DNA from: Pseudomonas sp. ANT_H12B
GTDB lineage: Bacteria > Pseudomonadota > Gammaproteobacteria > Pseudomonadales > Pseudomonadaceae
Assembly: GCF_008369325.1 (NCBI RefSeq)
Contig: NZ_VOBI01000017.1
Coordinates: 1-64,000 of the forward strand
Reading direction: 5' to 3'
DNA: 64,000 nt
Part shown: positions 15,662-23,808 of the stretch, one piece after another
Numbering within the stretch: the first letter of the stretch is position 1
How the letters are laid out: every line of letters begins with the position of its first letter
The notes under the pieces: generated by a model
What the model saw: only the letters and a program-made list of their open reading frames with translations
The model's database searches: none
Told to the model about the DNA's origin: nothing
Program-made: the position numbers and the translations under genes

Positions 15662-15916
15662 ATGCCAAACATTTCCGATTACACCGAGACAGAATTTATT
15701 AGCTTCATTCAAAAGATACGTGCCATCAACAAAGTGGGCTCAGACGAAGAGCTTGGCGAGTTGCTGGCGCAGTTCAGAAAGCTAACCGGCCACCCAGATG
15801 GCACTGACCTAATGTTCTACCCGGAACCCGGGCAAGATAATTCCGCCGAGGGTGTGACACGGACGGTGAAGGAATGGCGTGCAGCTCAGGGCTTACCAGG
15901 ATTCAAAGAAAAATGA
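15662..15916 (+). CDS. Bacteriocin immunity protein, Im9/pyocin-immunity family
   Basis: This 84-residue protein protects the producer by binding the nuclease domain of the preceding bacteriocin. ISDYTETEF near the start, the EELGELLAQFRKLTGHPDGTDLMFYP core and the TVKEWRAAQGLPGFK end line up along the whole length with colicin immunity protein Im9. In Im9 the conserved DLIYYP helix III docks on the nuclease; here it reads DLMFYP, so the key Tyr is kept and one is Phe. The variable helix II (residues about 28-44) sets which nuclease is recognised. It follows the toxin by 7 bases, so toxin and immunity are co-expressed. Confidence 0.95.
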   Translation: MPNISDYTETEFISFIQKIRAINKVGSDEELGELLAQFRKLTGHPDGTDLMFYPEPGQDNSAEGVTRTVKEWRAAQGLPGFKEK

Positions 15917-15967
15917 AGCATGGCGACGTTACCGGGACAGGACAAAGAAATCTGCCAACACAGCAGA

Positions 15968-16051
15968 CCCCTTGCTCGCGATAGCGGTCTAACAGTCACT
16001 ATTTTCGTTGAATGTTAAACCGTCATCGCGAGCAAGCTCGCTCCCACAGGG
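15968..16051. repeat. REP pair between bacteriocin immunity gene and fruA
   Basis: CCCTTGCTCGCGATAGCGGT (from about 15968) and the inverse ATCGCGAGCAAGCTCGCTCC (16025-16044) are arms of the TGTGGGAGCGAGC REP family. The left arm is shorter, so the pair is imperfect. Confidence 0.7.
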
Positions 16052-16058
16052 TTGGGTG

Positions 16059-17798
16059 TCAGGCGTTGGCCGGCTCCAGCGCCAGCTCTACGGTTTCAGG
16101 CCGTTTGAGCAACGCATACGCCACCGCCGTCAGCAAACTCCCGGCCACAATCGCCAGCAGGTACAACAGCGCATGGTTGATCGCATTCGGGATCGCCAGC
16201 ACGAACAACCCACCGTGGGGCGCCATCAGTTTGCAGCCGAAATACATCGACAACGCACCGGTCAGCGCACCACCGGCAATGCTCGCCGGGATCACCCGCA
16301 GCGGGTCTTTGGCGGCAAAAGGAATCGCCCCTTCGGAGATAAAGCACAGCCCCAAAACCAGCGCCGCTTTACCGGCCTCGCGTTCGGTCTGGGCGAACTT
16401 GCGTCGGGCAATAAACGTGGCAATGCCCAAGCCAATCGGCGGCACCATGCCGGCGGCCATGGTCGCGGCCATCGGTGCATAACTTTGCGACGCCAGCAGC
16501 CCCACCGAGAACGCATACGCGGCTTTGTTGATCGGCCCGCCAAGGTCCACGCACATCATCCCGCCCAGCAACACACCGAGCAGAATCGCGTTGGTGGTGC
16601 CCATGCTGTCGAGGAAGTGCGTGAGGCCTTCGAGCATTCCGGCTACCGGTTTTCCGACTATGTAGATCATCACCAGACCGGTGAACAGGCTCGCCAGCAA
16701 CGGGATGATCAGGATTGGTTTCAGCGCCTCAAGACTTTGCGGCAAGCGCGCATAACGATTGATCGCCTGCGCCGCGTAACCGGCGATGAAACCGGCAATG
16801 ATCCCGCCGATAAAACCGGCACCCAGGGTGCTTGCCAACAGACCGCCAATCATCCCCGGCGCCAGGCCCGGACGGTCGGCGATCGAATAGGCGATGTACC
16901 CCGCCAACAGCGGCACCATCAGCTTGAACGCGGTCTCGCCGCCGATCTGCATCAATGCCGCCGCGAGGGTGCCTTCCTCCTTGAATGCGGTGATGCCGAA
17001 CACGAACGACAAGGCGATCATCAGACCGCCCGCCACCACCATCGGCAACATGAACGACACACCGGTCAGCAGGTGTTTGTAGACCCCGGTTTTTTCTTGC
17101 TTGACGGGACCTTTGCCGCCAGTCGCAGCTGTTTCCTGCTTGCCTTCGGCCAGGGCTTTGTTCAGCGTGGCTTCAGCTTGTTTCAAAGCGATGCCAGTGC
17201 CGCAACGGAAAATCTTCTTGCCCGCAAAACGCTCGGTAGCGACTTCGATATCGCAGGCCAGAAGCACCACGTCAGCGTCAGCAATCGCCGCTGCACTCAG
17301 CGGATTGCGGGCACCGACCGAGCCTTGGGTTTCCACTTGCAGGTCGTAGCCCAGACGCTTGGCCGCTTGCTGCAAGGCTTCGGCAGCCATGAAGGTGTGG
17401 GCGACGCCGGTTGGGCATGCAGTGATCGCGACCAGGCGCGGAGCACTTTTACTGACAACCGCTGGCTCAACTACAACTTCGGGGGCAACGTAAATCCGTG
17501 CTTCTTCAGCACCGCGACGCAGCACCGCTTCAACATTTTGCAGGGCTTGCGCCGGAGTGCTTTGGAACACCCGCTTACCGACAAATCGCGACATATCCAC
17601 AGGCGTGCTGGTCACCAACAATACCCACTCGGCCGCCTCGATGGTGGCCGCCGATAGTTGACGTTCCGGGTGCGCGGTATCGTTGACTTCGACACTGGTG
17701 CTCCAGCCCTGGCGCTGGGCCGCTGCATCGAGCAAACGGGCGCACAGCACACTGGTGACCATGCCGTTCGGGCAGGCCGTAACAATGGCTAACTTCAT
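16059..17798 (-). CDS. fruA: Fructose-specific PTS enzyme IIBC
   Basis: This 579-residue inner-membrane protein imports fructose and phosphorylates it to fructose 1-phosphate. It begins with an inactive-looking or duplicate EIIB' domain (MKLAIVTACPNGMVTSV), followed by the true EIIB domain with phospho-Cys128 in ITACPTGVAHTFMAAEAL, a linker rich in Ala/Lys, and the EIIC membrane domain from about residue 235 with many hydrophobic segments (GVSFMLPMVVAGGLMIALSF, LVPLLAGYIAYS and so on). Last gene of the fruBKA operon, 11 bases after fruK. Phosphate comes from FruB. Confidence 0.96.
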   Translation of the reverse strand: MKLAIVTACPNGMVTSVLCARLLDAAAQRQGWSTSVEVNDTAHPERQLSAATIEAAEWVLLVTSTPVDMSRFVGKRVFQSTPAQALQNVEAVLRRGAEEARIYVAPEVVVEPAVVSKSAPRLVAITACPTGVAHTFMAAEALQQAAKRLGYDLQVETQGSVGARNPLSAAAIADADVVLLACDIEVATERFAGKKIFRCGTGIALKQAEATLNKALAEGKQETAATGGKGPVKQEKTGVYKHLLTGVSFMLPMVVAGGLMIALSFVFGITAFKEEGTLAAALMQIGGETAFKLMVPLLAGYIAYSIADRPGLAPGMIGGLLASTLGAGFIGGIIAGFIAGYAAQAINRYARLPQSLEALKPILIIPLLASLFTGLVMIYIVGKPVAGMLEGLTHFLDSMGTTNAILLGVLLGGMMCVDLGGPINKAAYAFSVGLLASQSYAPMAATMAAGMVPPIGLGIATFIARRKFAQTEREAGKAALVLGLCFISEGAIPFAAKDPLRVIPASIAGGALTGALSMYFGCKLMAPHGGLFVLAIPNAINHALLYLLAIVAGSLLTAVAYALLKRPETVELALEPANA

Positions 17799-17809
17799 GA
17801 CAAACCCTC

Positions 17810-18751
17810 TTATTGTTCTGTCAGGGTGCGCATGCGCACGCCCTGTTCGAGCTGCGCCAACTGCGCGGCGTCGCCGATGCCGAAACCGATCTGGGTGACC
17901 GCCATCGCAGCAATCGCGGTGGCGGTGCGCAGGGTCTGTTCAGGTGTGTCGGCGCTGAGCAAACCGTGGAGCATGCCCGCCAGCAACGAATCACCTGCAC
18001 CGACCGTGCTGACGACGCTGACTTTGGGCGGCGTGGCGTGCATCGCCGAGCCGACACTGAACCAGTTCACGCCATCGGCACCGTGGGAGATCACCACGTG
18101 TTCGATGCCTTGCGCGTGCAAGCGGCTCGCCGCTTCGGCCTGGGCGGTGACCGAAACCACCTCGCAACCCAACGCATCGGCCAGCTCTTCGGTATTGGGT
18201 TTGATCAGCCACGGCCCGGCCTTGAGCGCTTCGCGCAACGCTTCGCCGCTGGTGTCCAGCGCCACGTTCAAACCGAGATTTTTCAGGCGCAGGATCAACG
18301 CCTGCAACCATTGAGGACTGATGCCTTGAGGCAGGCTGCCGGCAACGACGACTGCATCATGACCGGGAGCAATCTGATCAAGTCGATCAAGCAGTGCCTG
18401 CTGCGCCGCCTCATTCACCAAGGGTCCGGGACCGTTGATATCGGTGATGCGACCAACGCTTTCCGCCAGTTTGATGTTGCTGCGAGTCTCGCCGGGCACG
18501 CGGATGAACGCGTCGACAAAACCGCGCTTGGCAAACAGGGCTTCGAACGCTTGCAGGTTGTCCTCACCGAGGAAACCGCTGACCGTGACCTGATGCCCGA
18601 GGTCTGCCAGCACCTGCGCCACGTTCACACCCTTGCCGGCGGCGTGGGTGTGCATTTCGTCGCTACGGTTGACCTGACCGGGTTCAAGGCGTGGCAACTG
18701 AACGGTGAGGTCCAGCGCTGGGTTCAGGGTCAGGGTTAGGATCTTGGCCAT
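17810..18751 (-). CDS. fruK: 1-phosphofructokinase
   Basis: This 313-residue PfkB-family kinase phosphorylates fructose 1-phosphate to fructose 1,6-bisphosphate with ATP. The N-terminal LTLNPALDLTVQLP, the GKGVNVAQVLADLG sugar-binding segment, and the C-terminal STVGAGDSLLAGML signature with the catalytic Asp are all present. It overlaps the fruB stop by one base (TAATG), so it is translated with it. The product links sugar uptake to the lower part of the Embden-Meyerhof route. FruR family repressors are relieved by fructose 1-phosphate, the substrate of this enzyme. Confidence 0.96.
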   Translation of the reverse strand: MAKILTLTLNPALDLTVQLPRLEPGQVNRSDEMHTHAAGKGVNVAQVLADLGHQVTVSGFLGEDNLQAFEALFAKRGFVDAFIRVPGETRSNIKLAESVGRITDINGPGPLVNEAAQQALLDRLDQIAPGHDAVVVAGSLPQGISPQWLQALILRLKNLGLNVALDTSGEALREALKAGPWLIKPNTEELADALGCEVVSVTAQAEAASRLHAQGIEHVVISHGADGVNWFSVGSAMHATPPKVSVVSTVGAGDSLLAGMLHGLLSADTPEQTLRTATAIAAMAVTQIGFGIGDAAQLAQLEQGVRMRTLTEQ

Positions 18752-21612
18752 TACAGAGCCTCCACTAATGCGCGCACTTCATCCGCGCTGCCCACGGCCA
18801 GGGCCTGTTGGGCGAGAATTTGGGTCTGGGTCAGGCTGAGTTCGCGGATGCGCGCCTTGACCTCGGCGATGCTGCGACCTGAGACACTGAGTTCATCCAC
18901 ACCCAGACCGACCAGCACCGGCACCGCCAACGGATCGGCTGCCAGTTCGCCACACACGCCGACCCATTTGCCGTTCGCATGGGCTGCGCGCACGGTGATG
19001 TCGATCAGTTGCAACACCGCCGGGTGCAAGCCGTCAGCCTGGGCCGACAAGGTCGGATGACCACGGTCGATGGCCAGGGTGTATTGGGTCAGGTCGTTGG
19101 TGCCGACGCTGAAGAAGTCGACTTCTTTGGCCAACACCGGCGCCAGCAATGCCGCCGATGGCACTTCGATCATGATCCCCAGTTGCAAATCCGCAACCGG
19201 AATTTCCAGACGCAAACGTTCGGTCATGGCCCGCGCCTGACGCCATTCATCAACGCTGCCAACCATGGGAAACATGATGCGTAACGGACGGTTGTCGGCG
19301 GCCCGCAGCAACGCGCGCAATTGCGCTTCCATGATCTGCGGACGTTGCAAGGTCAGACGAATACCGCGCACGCCGAGAAACGGGTTTTCCTCTTTGGCGA
19401 TCGGCCAATACGGCAGCGGTTTGTCGCCACCGACGTCGAGAGTGCGCACCACCAGCGGGCGTCCGGCCAGGCCATCGAGCACGCGGCGGTATTCGACTTC
19501 TTGAGTGGCCTCGTCCGGTGCTTGCGAGTGGGCCATGAAAATCAGTTCGGTGCGCAGCAGGCCGATGCCTTCGGCGCCCTGCTCCACTGCGCTGGTGACA
19601 CCCGCGCTTTCGCCGATGTTGGCGAACACTTCGACCGCGTGGCCGTCGGTGGTCAGTGCCGGTTGATGGCGTTGTTCGGCAGCCGCTTTCAGACGTTGTT
19701 CGCGGGAATCGCGTTCTTCAGTGGCGCGCTGCAAGGTCGCCGCGTCGGCGTCTACGTGCAGACGACCGCGCTGACCATCAATCAGCAACGGCGTGCCCGG
19801 GGCCAGCAACAACACTGCCGCGCCAGCGCCGACCAGTGCCGGAATACCGAGGGCGCGGGCCACGATCGCACTGTGAGCGGTAGCACCGCCACGAGCCGTG
19901 AGAATACCGGCGACGCGGGTCGGATCGAGACGCGCAACGTCGGACGGACCGACTTCGTCCATCACCAGAATGTACGGTTGCTCAGGCTCGCTCGGGGTTT
20001 CGACACCACAGAGCTGTGCCAGCACTCGACGACCGATGTCGCGCAAGTCGGCGGCGCGCTCGGCGAGCAAGGCGTCCTGCAGCGACTCCTGTTGTTTGGC
20101 TGCCGCTTCGATCACTGCCATCCATGCCGCCTCGGCGCTTTCGCCTTGCTTGAGGCGGGTGTCGACTTCGTCGGTCAGTTCCGGGTCGTCGAGCATTTCC
20201 TGGTGGGTGATGAAAATCTCACGAATCGCCTTGGACTTGCTGCGTTCGATCAGGCCTTCGATGTCGCGACGAACGTCAGTCAATGCTTGCTTGAGACGCT
20301 CGCGCTCGATGGCGGCGGACTCACCACGCAGCGGGTAATCGATGGTCTGCAGCACTTGAATATGCGCCGGGCCGATAGCGATGCCCGGCGCGGCGGCGAT
20401 GGCCTGAACCTGACTGCCGGACGCCGGCGCGAGGAGCACTTCGGCGACATCGGCAAACACTTCGCGCTGTTGGCTCACGGCGGGCAGCGGTTCGACTTCT
20501 TCACCGAGCCCTTCTTCGATGGCTGCCAACAAGGCCGGCAATGCATCGGCGGCGATACTGGGTTCGGCGACAAATTCCAGCACCTGACCACGACGGGCCC
20601 CGAGGCTCAGCAGTTTGCTCAAGCTCTTCACTGACACTGCGCTGTCTTGGCCGTCGACGATGCGCACGCGAACTTCGCCTTCAAAACTTTTCGCCAGTTG
20701 CGCGAGGATTTTTGCCGGGCGCGCATGCAAGCCGTGGGCGTTGGCCAGTGCAATGCGAGCGCTGGGCCAATCGGCCGGCAGTTCACCGCCCAGGACTTCG
20801 AGGATTTTACGGCTGCTGGTGGCGCGGCCCAATTCGTGGCCACGCCCTTCGATCAGCAGCGCACAAAGGCGTTCGAGCAGGGCTTGATGAGCTTCACCGA
20901 GGCTGGCCAGGCAGAACAGACCGCTGAGCGGTTGGCCGAGGTAGCGCATGGGTTTGTCCGGAGTGACGAAGGCCAGCCCCGGACGTTTCACCGTTTGCTC
21001 ACTGTGCAACCACCACAAGCCATCGCCCAGGGGCAGCGCATCGACTTGTTGCAACACGGCAGAGAACCCGTTGCTCACGCAATCGGCCTGACGCAGCAAA
21101 CGCGCACCCCGCCAGACCAGCTCCTCGAAATCATCGGCGGACACCCCGAGGCCAATCATCTGTGCGTCCAGCGCCAATTCCTGCGGCGCGCCTTGCAGCA
21201 GTTTCAACAAGGCTTCGGCAGAACTGGCGCGACGCAGTGCCTGGCCCAGATCGGTCTCGCCGAGGGCGCGGGTCAGCAGTTGCAGCAAGCGCAGGTGTTC
21301 GTCGGACTTGGCGGCAATGCCGATCGCCAGGTAGACGATCTGACCATCGCCCCAATCCACGCCCTCAGGAAACTGCATCAGCCGCACGCCGGTAGAAAAC
21401 ACCTGATCGCGGGTTTCGGGCGTACCGTGTGGGATGGCAATACCTTGACCGAGAAAGGTCGAGCCCTGGGCTTCGCGCGCCTGCAAACCGGCGAGGTATC
21501 CCTCGTCAACCAGGCCATCGGCGACCAGATGCTGGGCCAGCAAGTGCAACGCTGCGGATTTATCCACAGCCGACTGCCCCATGGAAATCTGCTCTATGGT
21601 GAGCTCGAGCAT
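18751..21612 (-). CDS. fruB: Multiphosphoryl transfer protein (EIIA-Fru/HPr/EI)
   Basis: This 953-residue cytosolic protein carries phosphate from phosphoenolpyruvate to FruA. Three phospho-His sites are visible: His62 in the EIIA domain (IPHGTPETR), His296 in the HPr domain (GLHARPAKI, with SAVSVKSL after it), and His580 in the enzyme I domain (GGATAHSAIVARALGIPALV). The EI catalytic barrel follows, with LRTELIFM near 680 and GTNDLTQYTL near 865. Such a fusion is the usual fructose PTS energy module of Pseudomonas. First gene of fruBKA; it is divergent from fruR and the shared gap carries a FruR operator. Confidence 0.96.
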   Translation of the reverse strand: MLELTIEQISMGQSAVDKSAALHLLAQHLVADGLVDEGYLAGLQAREAQGSTFLGQGIAIPHGTPETRDQVFSTGVRLMQFPEGVDWGDGQIVYLAIGIAAKSDEHLRLLQLLTRALGETDLGQALRRASSAEALLKLLQGAPQELALDAQMIGLGVSADDFEELVWRGARLLRQADCVSNGFSAVLQQVDALPLGDGLWWLHSEQTVKRPGLAFVTPDKPMRYLGQPLSGLFCLASLGEAHQALLERLCALLIEGRGHELGRATSSRKILEVLGGELPADWPSARIALANAHGLHARPAKILAQLAKSFEGEVRVRIVDGQDSAVSVKSLSKLLSLGARRGQVLEFVAEPSIAADALPALLAAIEEGLGEEVEPLPAVSQQREVFADVAEVLLAPASGSQVQAIAAAPGIAIGPAHIQVLQTIDYPLRGESAAIERERLKQALTDVRRDIEGLIERSKSKAIREIFITHQEMLDDPELTDEVDTRLKQGESAEAAWMAVIEAAAKQQESLQDALLAERAADLRDIGRRVLAQLCGVETPSEPEQPYILVMDEVGPSDVARLDPTRVAGILTARGGATAHSAIVARALGIPALVGAGAAVLLLAPGTPLLIDGQRGRLHVDADAATLQRATEERDSREQRLKAAAEQRHQPALTTDGHAVEVFANIGESAGVTSAVEQGAEGIGLLRTELIFMAHSQAPDEATQEVEYRRVLDGLAGRPLVVRTLDVGGDKPLPYWPIAKEENPFLGVRGIRLTLQRPQIMEAQLRALLRAADNRPLRIMFPMVGSVDEWRQARAMTERLRLEIPVADLQLGIMIEVPSAALLAPVLAKEVDFFSVGTNDLTQYTLAIDRGHPTLSAQADGLHPAVLQLIDITVRAAHANGKWVGVCGELAADPLAVPVLVGLGVDELSVSGRSIAEVKARIRELSLTQTQILAQQALAVGSADEVRALVEAL

Positions 21613-21758
21613 GCTTTCTCCTTTTTGGCGCCTTGGGACGCCAGGTATTGTTTTGAATGATTCAGCTTAGGCTCTTAAACAAACCTTTTCAGGAGGCAGT
21701 TTTGACGGTTTCGCGGCAGAACCGACAATGGAGCCCGTAACGTAGAAAATACGCTTGC

Positions 21759-21770
21759 TGAAACGTTTAA
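21759..21770. promoter_or_regulatory. FruR/Cra operator
   Basis: TGAAACGTTTAA is the exact reverse complement of the 12-base recognition sequence TTAAACGTTTCA reported for P. putida Cra (FruR). It lies between fruB and fruR, 147 bases from the fruB start and 145 before fruR, so it can control both. Confidence 0.88.
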
Positions 21771-21914
21771 TCTAGAATGATTGGCACGTTACTCGATAAT
21801 GTCTCATCCTTGAAGCCCAATTGTCGGATGCGCTGAGACAATGATCGTCCGCCTGAATCGGGTAGGATTGGCGAAAATGTCGGGGCAAGCTCGAAAAAAC
21901 AAGGAATTCCCGGG

Positions 21915-22910
21915 TTGAAACTCAGTGATATCGCCCAGTTGGCCGGTGTGTCCGTTACCACCGCCAGCTATGTCATTAATGGCAAGGCAGAACAGCAACG
22001 CATCAGCAGTGCCACCGTCGAGCGCGTGCGCGCGGTCGTCGAACAACATGGCTTCACACCCAACCCGCAGGCCGCCGGGCTGCGCAGTCGGCACACCCGC
22101 ACCTTGGGTTTCATTCTGCCGGACCTGGAAAACCCCAGTTACGCACGAATCGCCAAGTTGCTTGAACAAGGCGCCCGGGCTCGCGGTTATCAACTGCTGA
22201 TCGCCAGTTCCGATGATGCACCGGACAGCGAACGGCAATTGCTCAAACTATTCCGCGCCAGGCGCTGCGACGCGTTGATCGTCGCCAGTTGCCTGCCGGC
22301 CGCTGATGACAGTTACCGTCAGTTGCAAGCCAAGGGCATTCCGATCATCGCCATCGACCGGGTCATGGAACCTGAGCATTTCTGCTCGGTGATCAGCGAC
22401 GACCGCGAGGCCAGCCTGCAATTGACCCGCAGCCTGTTGGACCCGTTGCCCAAGCAGATCGCGCTGATCGGCGCCCGCCCCGAGCTGAGCATCAGCCAGG
22501 AACGGGCCGCCGGTTTCAAAGAGGCATTGGCCGGCTTCAAAGGCGAAATCCTGATCGAACACGGCGAGTCGTTCAGCCGCGAATGCGGTAAACAGTTGAT
22601 GGAAGAATTGCTACAGCGTCTGGGCCATTTGCCGGATGCGCTGGTGACCACTTCTTATGTGCTGCTTCAAGGCGTGTTCGATGCCTTGCACGACTTCCCG
22701 CTTAAAACCCGTCCGCTGCGCCTCGGCACGTTCGGCGACACGCAGTTGCTGGACTTCCTGCCGCTACCGGTAAACGCCATGGCCCAGCAGCATCAGCTGA
22801 TTGCCGATAAAGCTTTGGCACTGGCGCTGGCCGCCATCGAGCAGTCCGATTACCAACCCGGCGTGCAGGCCATCGCGCGGACCTTCAAGCAGCGTATTCG
22901 CCAGGACTGA
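21915..22910 (+). CDS. fruR: Fructose operon repressor FruR/Cra, LacI family
   Basis: This 331-residue regulator has the LacI-type HTH and hinge at its start (LSDIAQLAGVSVTTASYVING, then QQRISSATVERV) followed by the sugar-binding core (LIASCLPAADDSY, IAIDRVMEPEHF). In Pseudomonas it represses fruBKA and responds to fructose 1-phosphate. The start is TTG at 21915: no in-frame ATG or GTG gives the complete HTH, and AAGGAA lies 8-9 bases upstream. Divergent from fruBKA, and 3 bases separate its stop from the start of the TatD-like gene, so those two are co-transcribed. Confidence 0.93.
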   Translation: MKLSDIAQLAGVSVTTASYVINGKAEQQRISSATVERVRAVVEQHGFTPNPQAAGLRSRHTRTLGFILPDLENPSYARIAKLLEQGARARGYQLLIASSDDAPDSERQLLKLFRARRCDALIVASCLPAADDSYRQLQAKGIPIIAIDRVMEPEHFCSVISDDREASLQLTRSLLDPLPKQIALIGARPELSISQERAAGFKEALAGFKGEILIEHGESFSRECGKQLMEELLQRLGHLPDALVTTSYVLLQGVFDALHDFPLKTRPLRLGTFGDTQLLDFLPLPVNAMAQQHQLIADKALALALAAIEQSDYQPGVQAIARTFKQRIRQD

Positions 22911-22913
22911 ATC

Positions 22914-23690
22914 GTGGAGCTGATCGACAGCCACACTCATCTGGATTTTCCGGACTTCGACGAGGATCGACAGGCGCTGCTGACCGAAAGCCGCGCCCTC
23001 GGGGTGCGGCGGATGGTGGTGCTGGGGGTTTATCAGGCCAATTGGCAACGGGTCTGGGATTTGGTGCAAAGCGATCCCGATCTGCATGCGGCGCTCGGTT
23101 TGCATCCGGTGTATCTGGACGATCATCGCCCTGAAGACCTGGTAGCACTCGGCGACTGGCTGACTCGGTTAGCCGGCCATCGGCAGCTGTGTGCAGTGGG
23201 CGAGATCGGTCTGGATTACTTTATCGAAACCCTGGATCGCGAACGTCAACAAACGCTGTTCGATGCGCAGCTACAACTGGCGGCGGACTTCAATCTGCCG
23301 GCGTTGATTCACGTTCGACGCAGTCATGCGGCGGTGATTGCGACGCTCAAGCGGTTCAAGTTGAAACGCGCGGGCATCATCCACGCCTTCGCCGGCAGCA
23401 AGGAAGAGGCTCGCGAGTACATCAAGCTTGGTTTCAAACTGGGTTTGGGCGGCGCCGCGACCTGGCCGCAGGCGTTGCGCATGCACCGCGTTCTTGCTGA
23501 ACTGCCGCTTGAATCGGTGGTGCTGGAAACCGACTCGCCGGACATGGCGCCCGCCATGTTTCCCGGTCAACGCAACAGCCCGGCTCACTTGCCGGCAATC
23601 TGCTCGGCACTGGCCGGGATCATGGCGATCAGCCCCGGGCAATTGGCCGACGCCAGCACGGCCAATGCCTGTGAGTTGTTCAACTGGTAA
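22914..23690 (+). CDS. tatD: TatD-family metal-dependent hydrolase (DNase)
   Basis: This 258-residue protein belongs to the TatD amidohydrolase family, metal-dependent 3'-5' exonucleases used in DNA repair. IDSHTHLDFPDFDED at the start carries the HxH metal ligands (His7, His9), GEIGLDYF supplies the bridging Glu, IIHAFAGSKEEA a His and VLETDSPDMAP the catalytic Asp. GTG 22914 is the start: it lies 3 bases after the fruR stop and gives the standard N-terminus. Which TatD paralogue it is cannot be told here; co-transcription with fruR is shared by other Pseudomonas as I recall. Confidence 0.9.
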   Translation: MELIDSHTHLDFPDFDEDRQALLTESRALGVRRMVVLGVYQANWQRVWDLVQSDPDLHAALGLHPVYLDDHRPEDLVALGDWLTRLAGHRQLCAVGEIGLDYFIETLDRERQQTLFDAQLQLAADFNLPALIHVRRSHAAVIATLKRFKLKRAGIIHAFAGSKEEAREYIKLGFKLGLGGAATWPQALRMHRVLAELPLESVVLETDSPDMAPAMFPGQRNSPAHLPAICSALAGIMAISPGQLADASTANACELFNW

Positions 23691-23700
23691 CACGGACTCC

Positions 23701-23790
23701 TGTGGGAGCGAGCCTGCTCGCGAAGGCTGTCTAACATTCAGCATCCATGTCGACTGTTATGCCGCCGTCGCGAGCAGGCTCGCTCCCACA
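23701..23790. repeat. REP pair (REPIN), 23-bp perfect arms
   Basis: The arms at 23701-23723 (TGTGGGAGCGAGCCTGCTCG...) and 23768-23790 are perfect inverted repeats of 23 bases with a 44-base spacer. The element lies between the convergent tatD and chemotaxis genes and could fold as a terminator for both. Confidence 0.9.
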
Positions 23791-23808
23791 TTTGCCTCGG
23801 GGTGTTTT

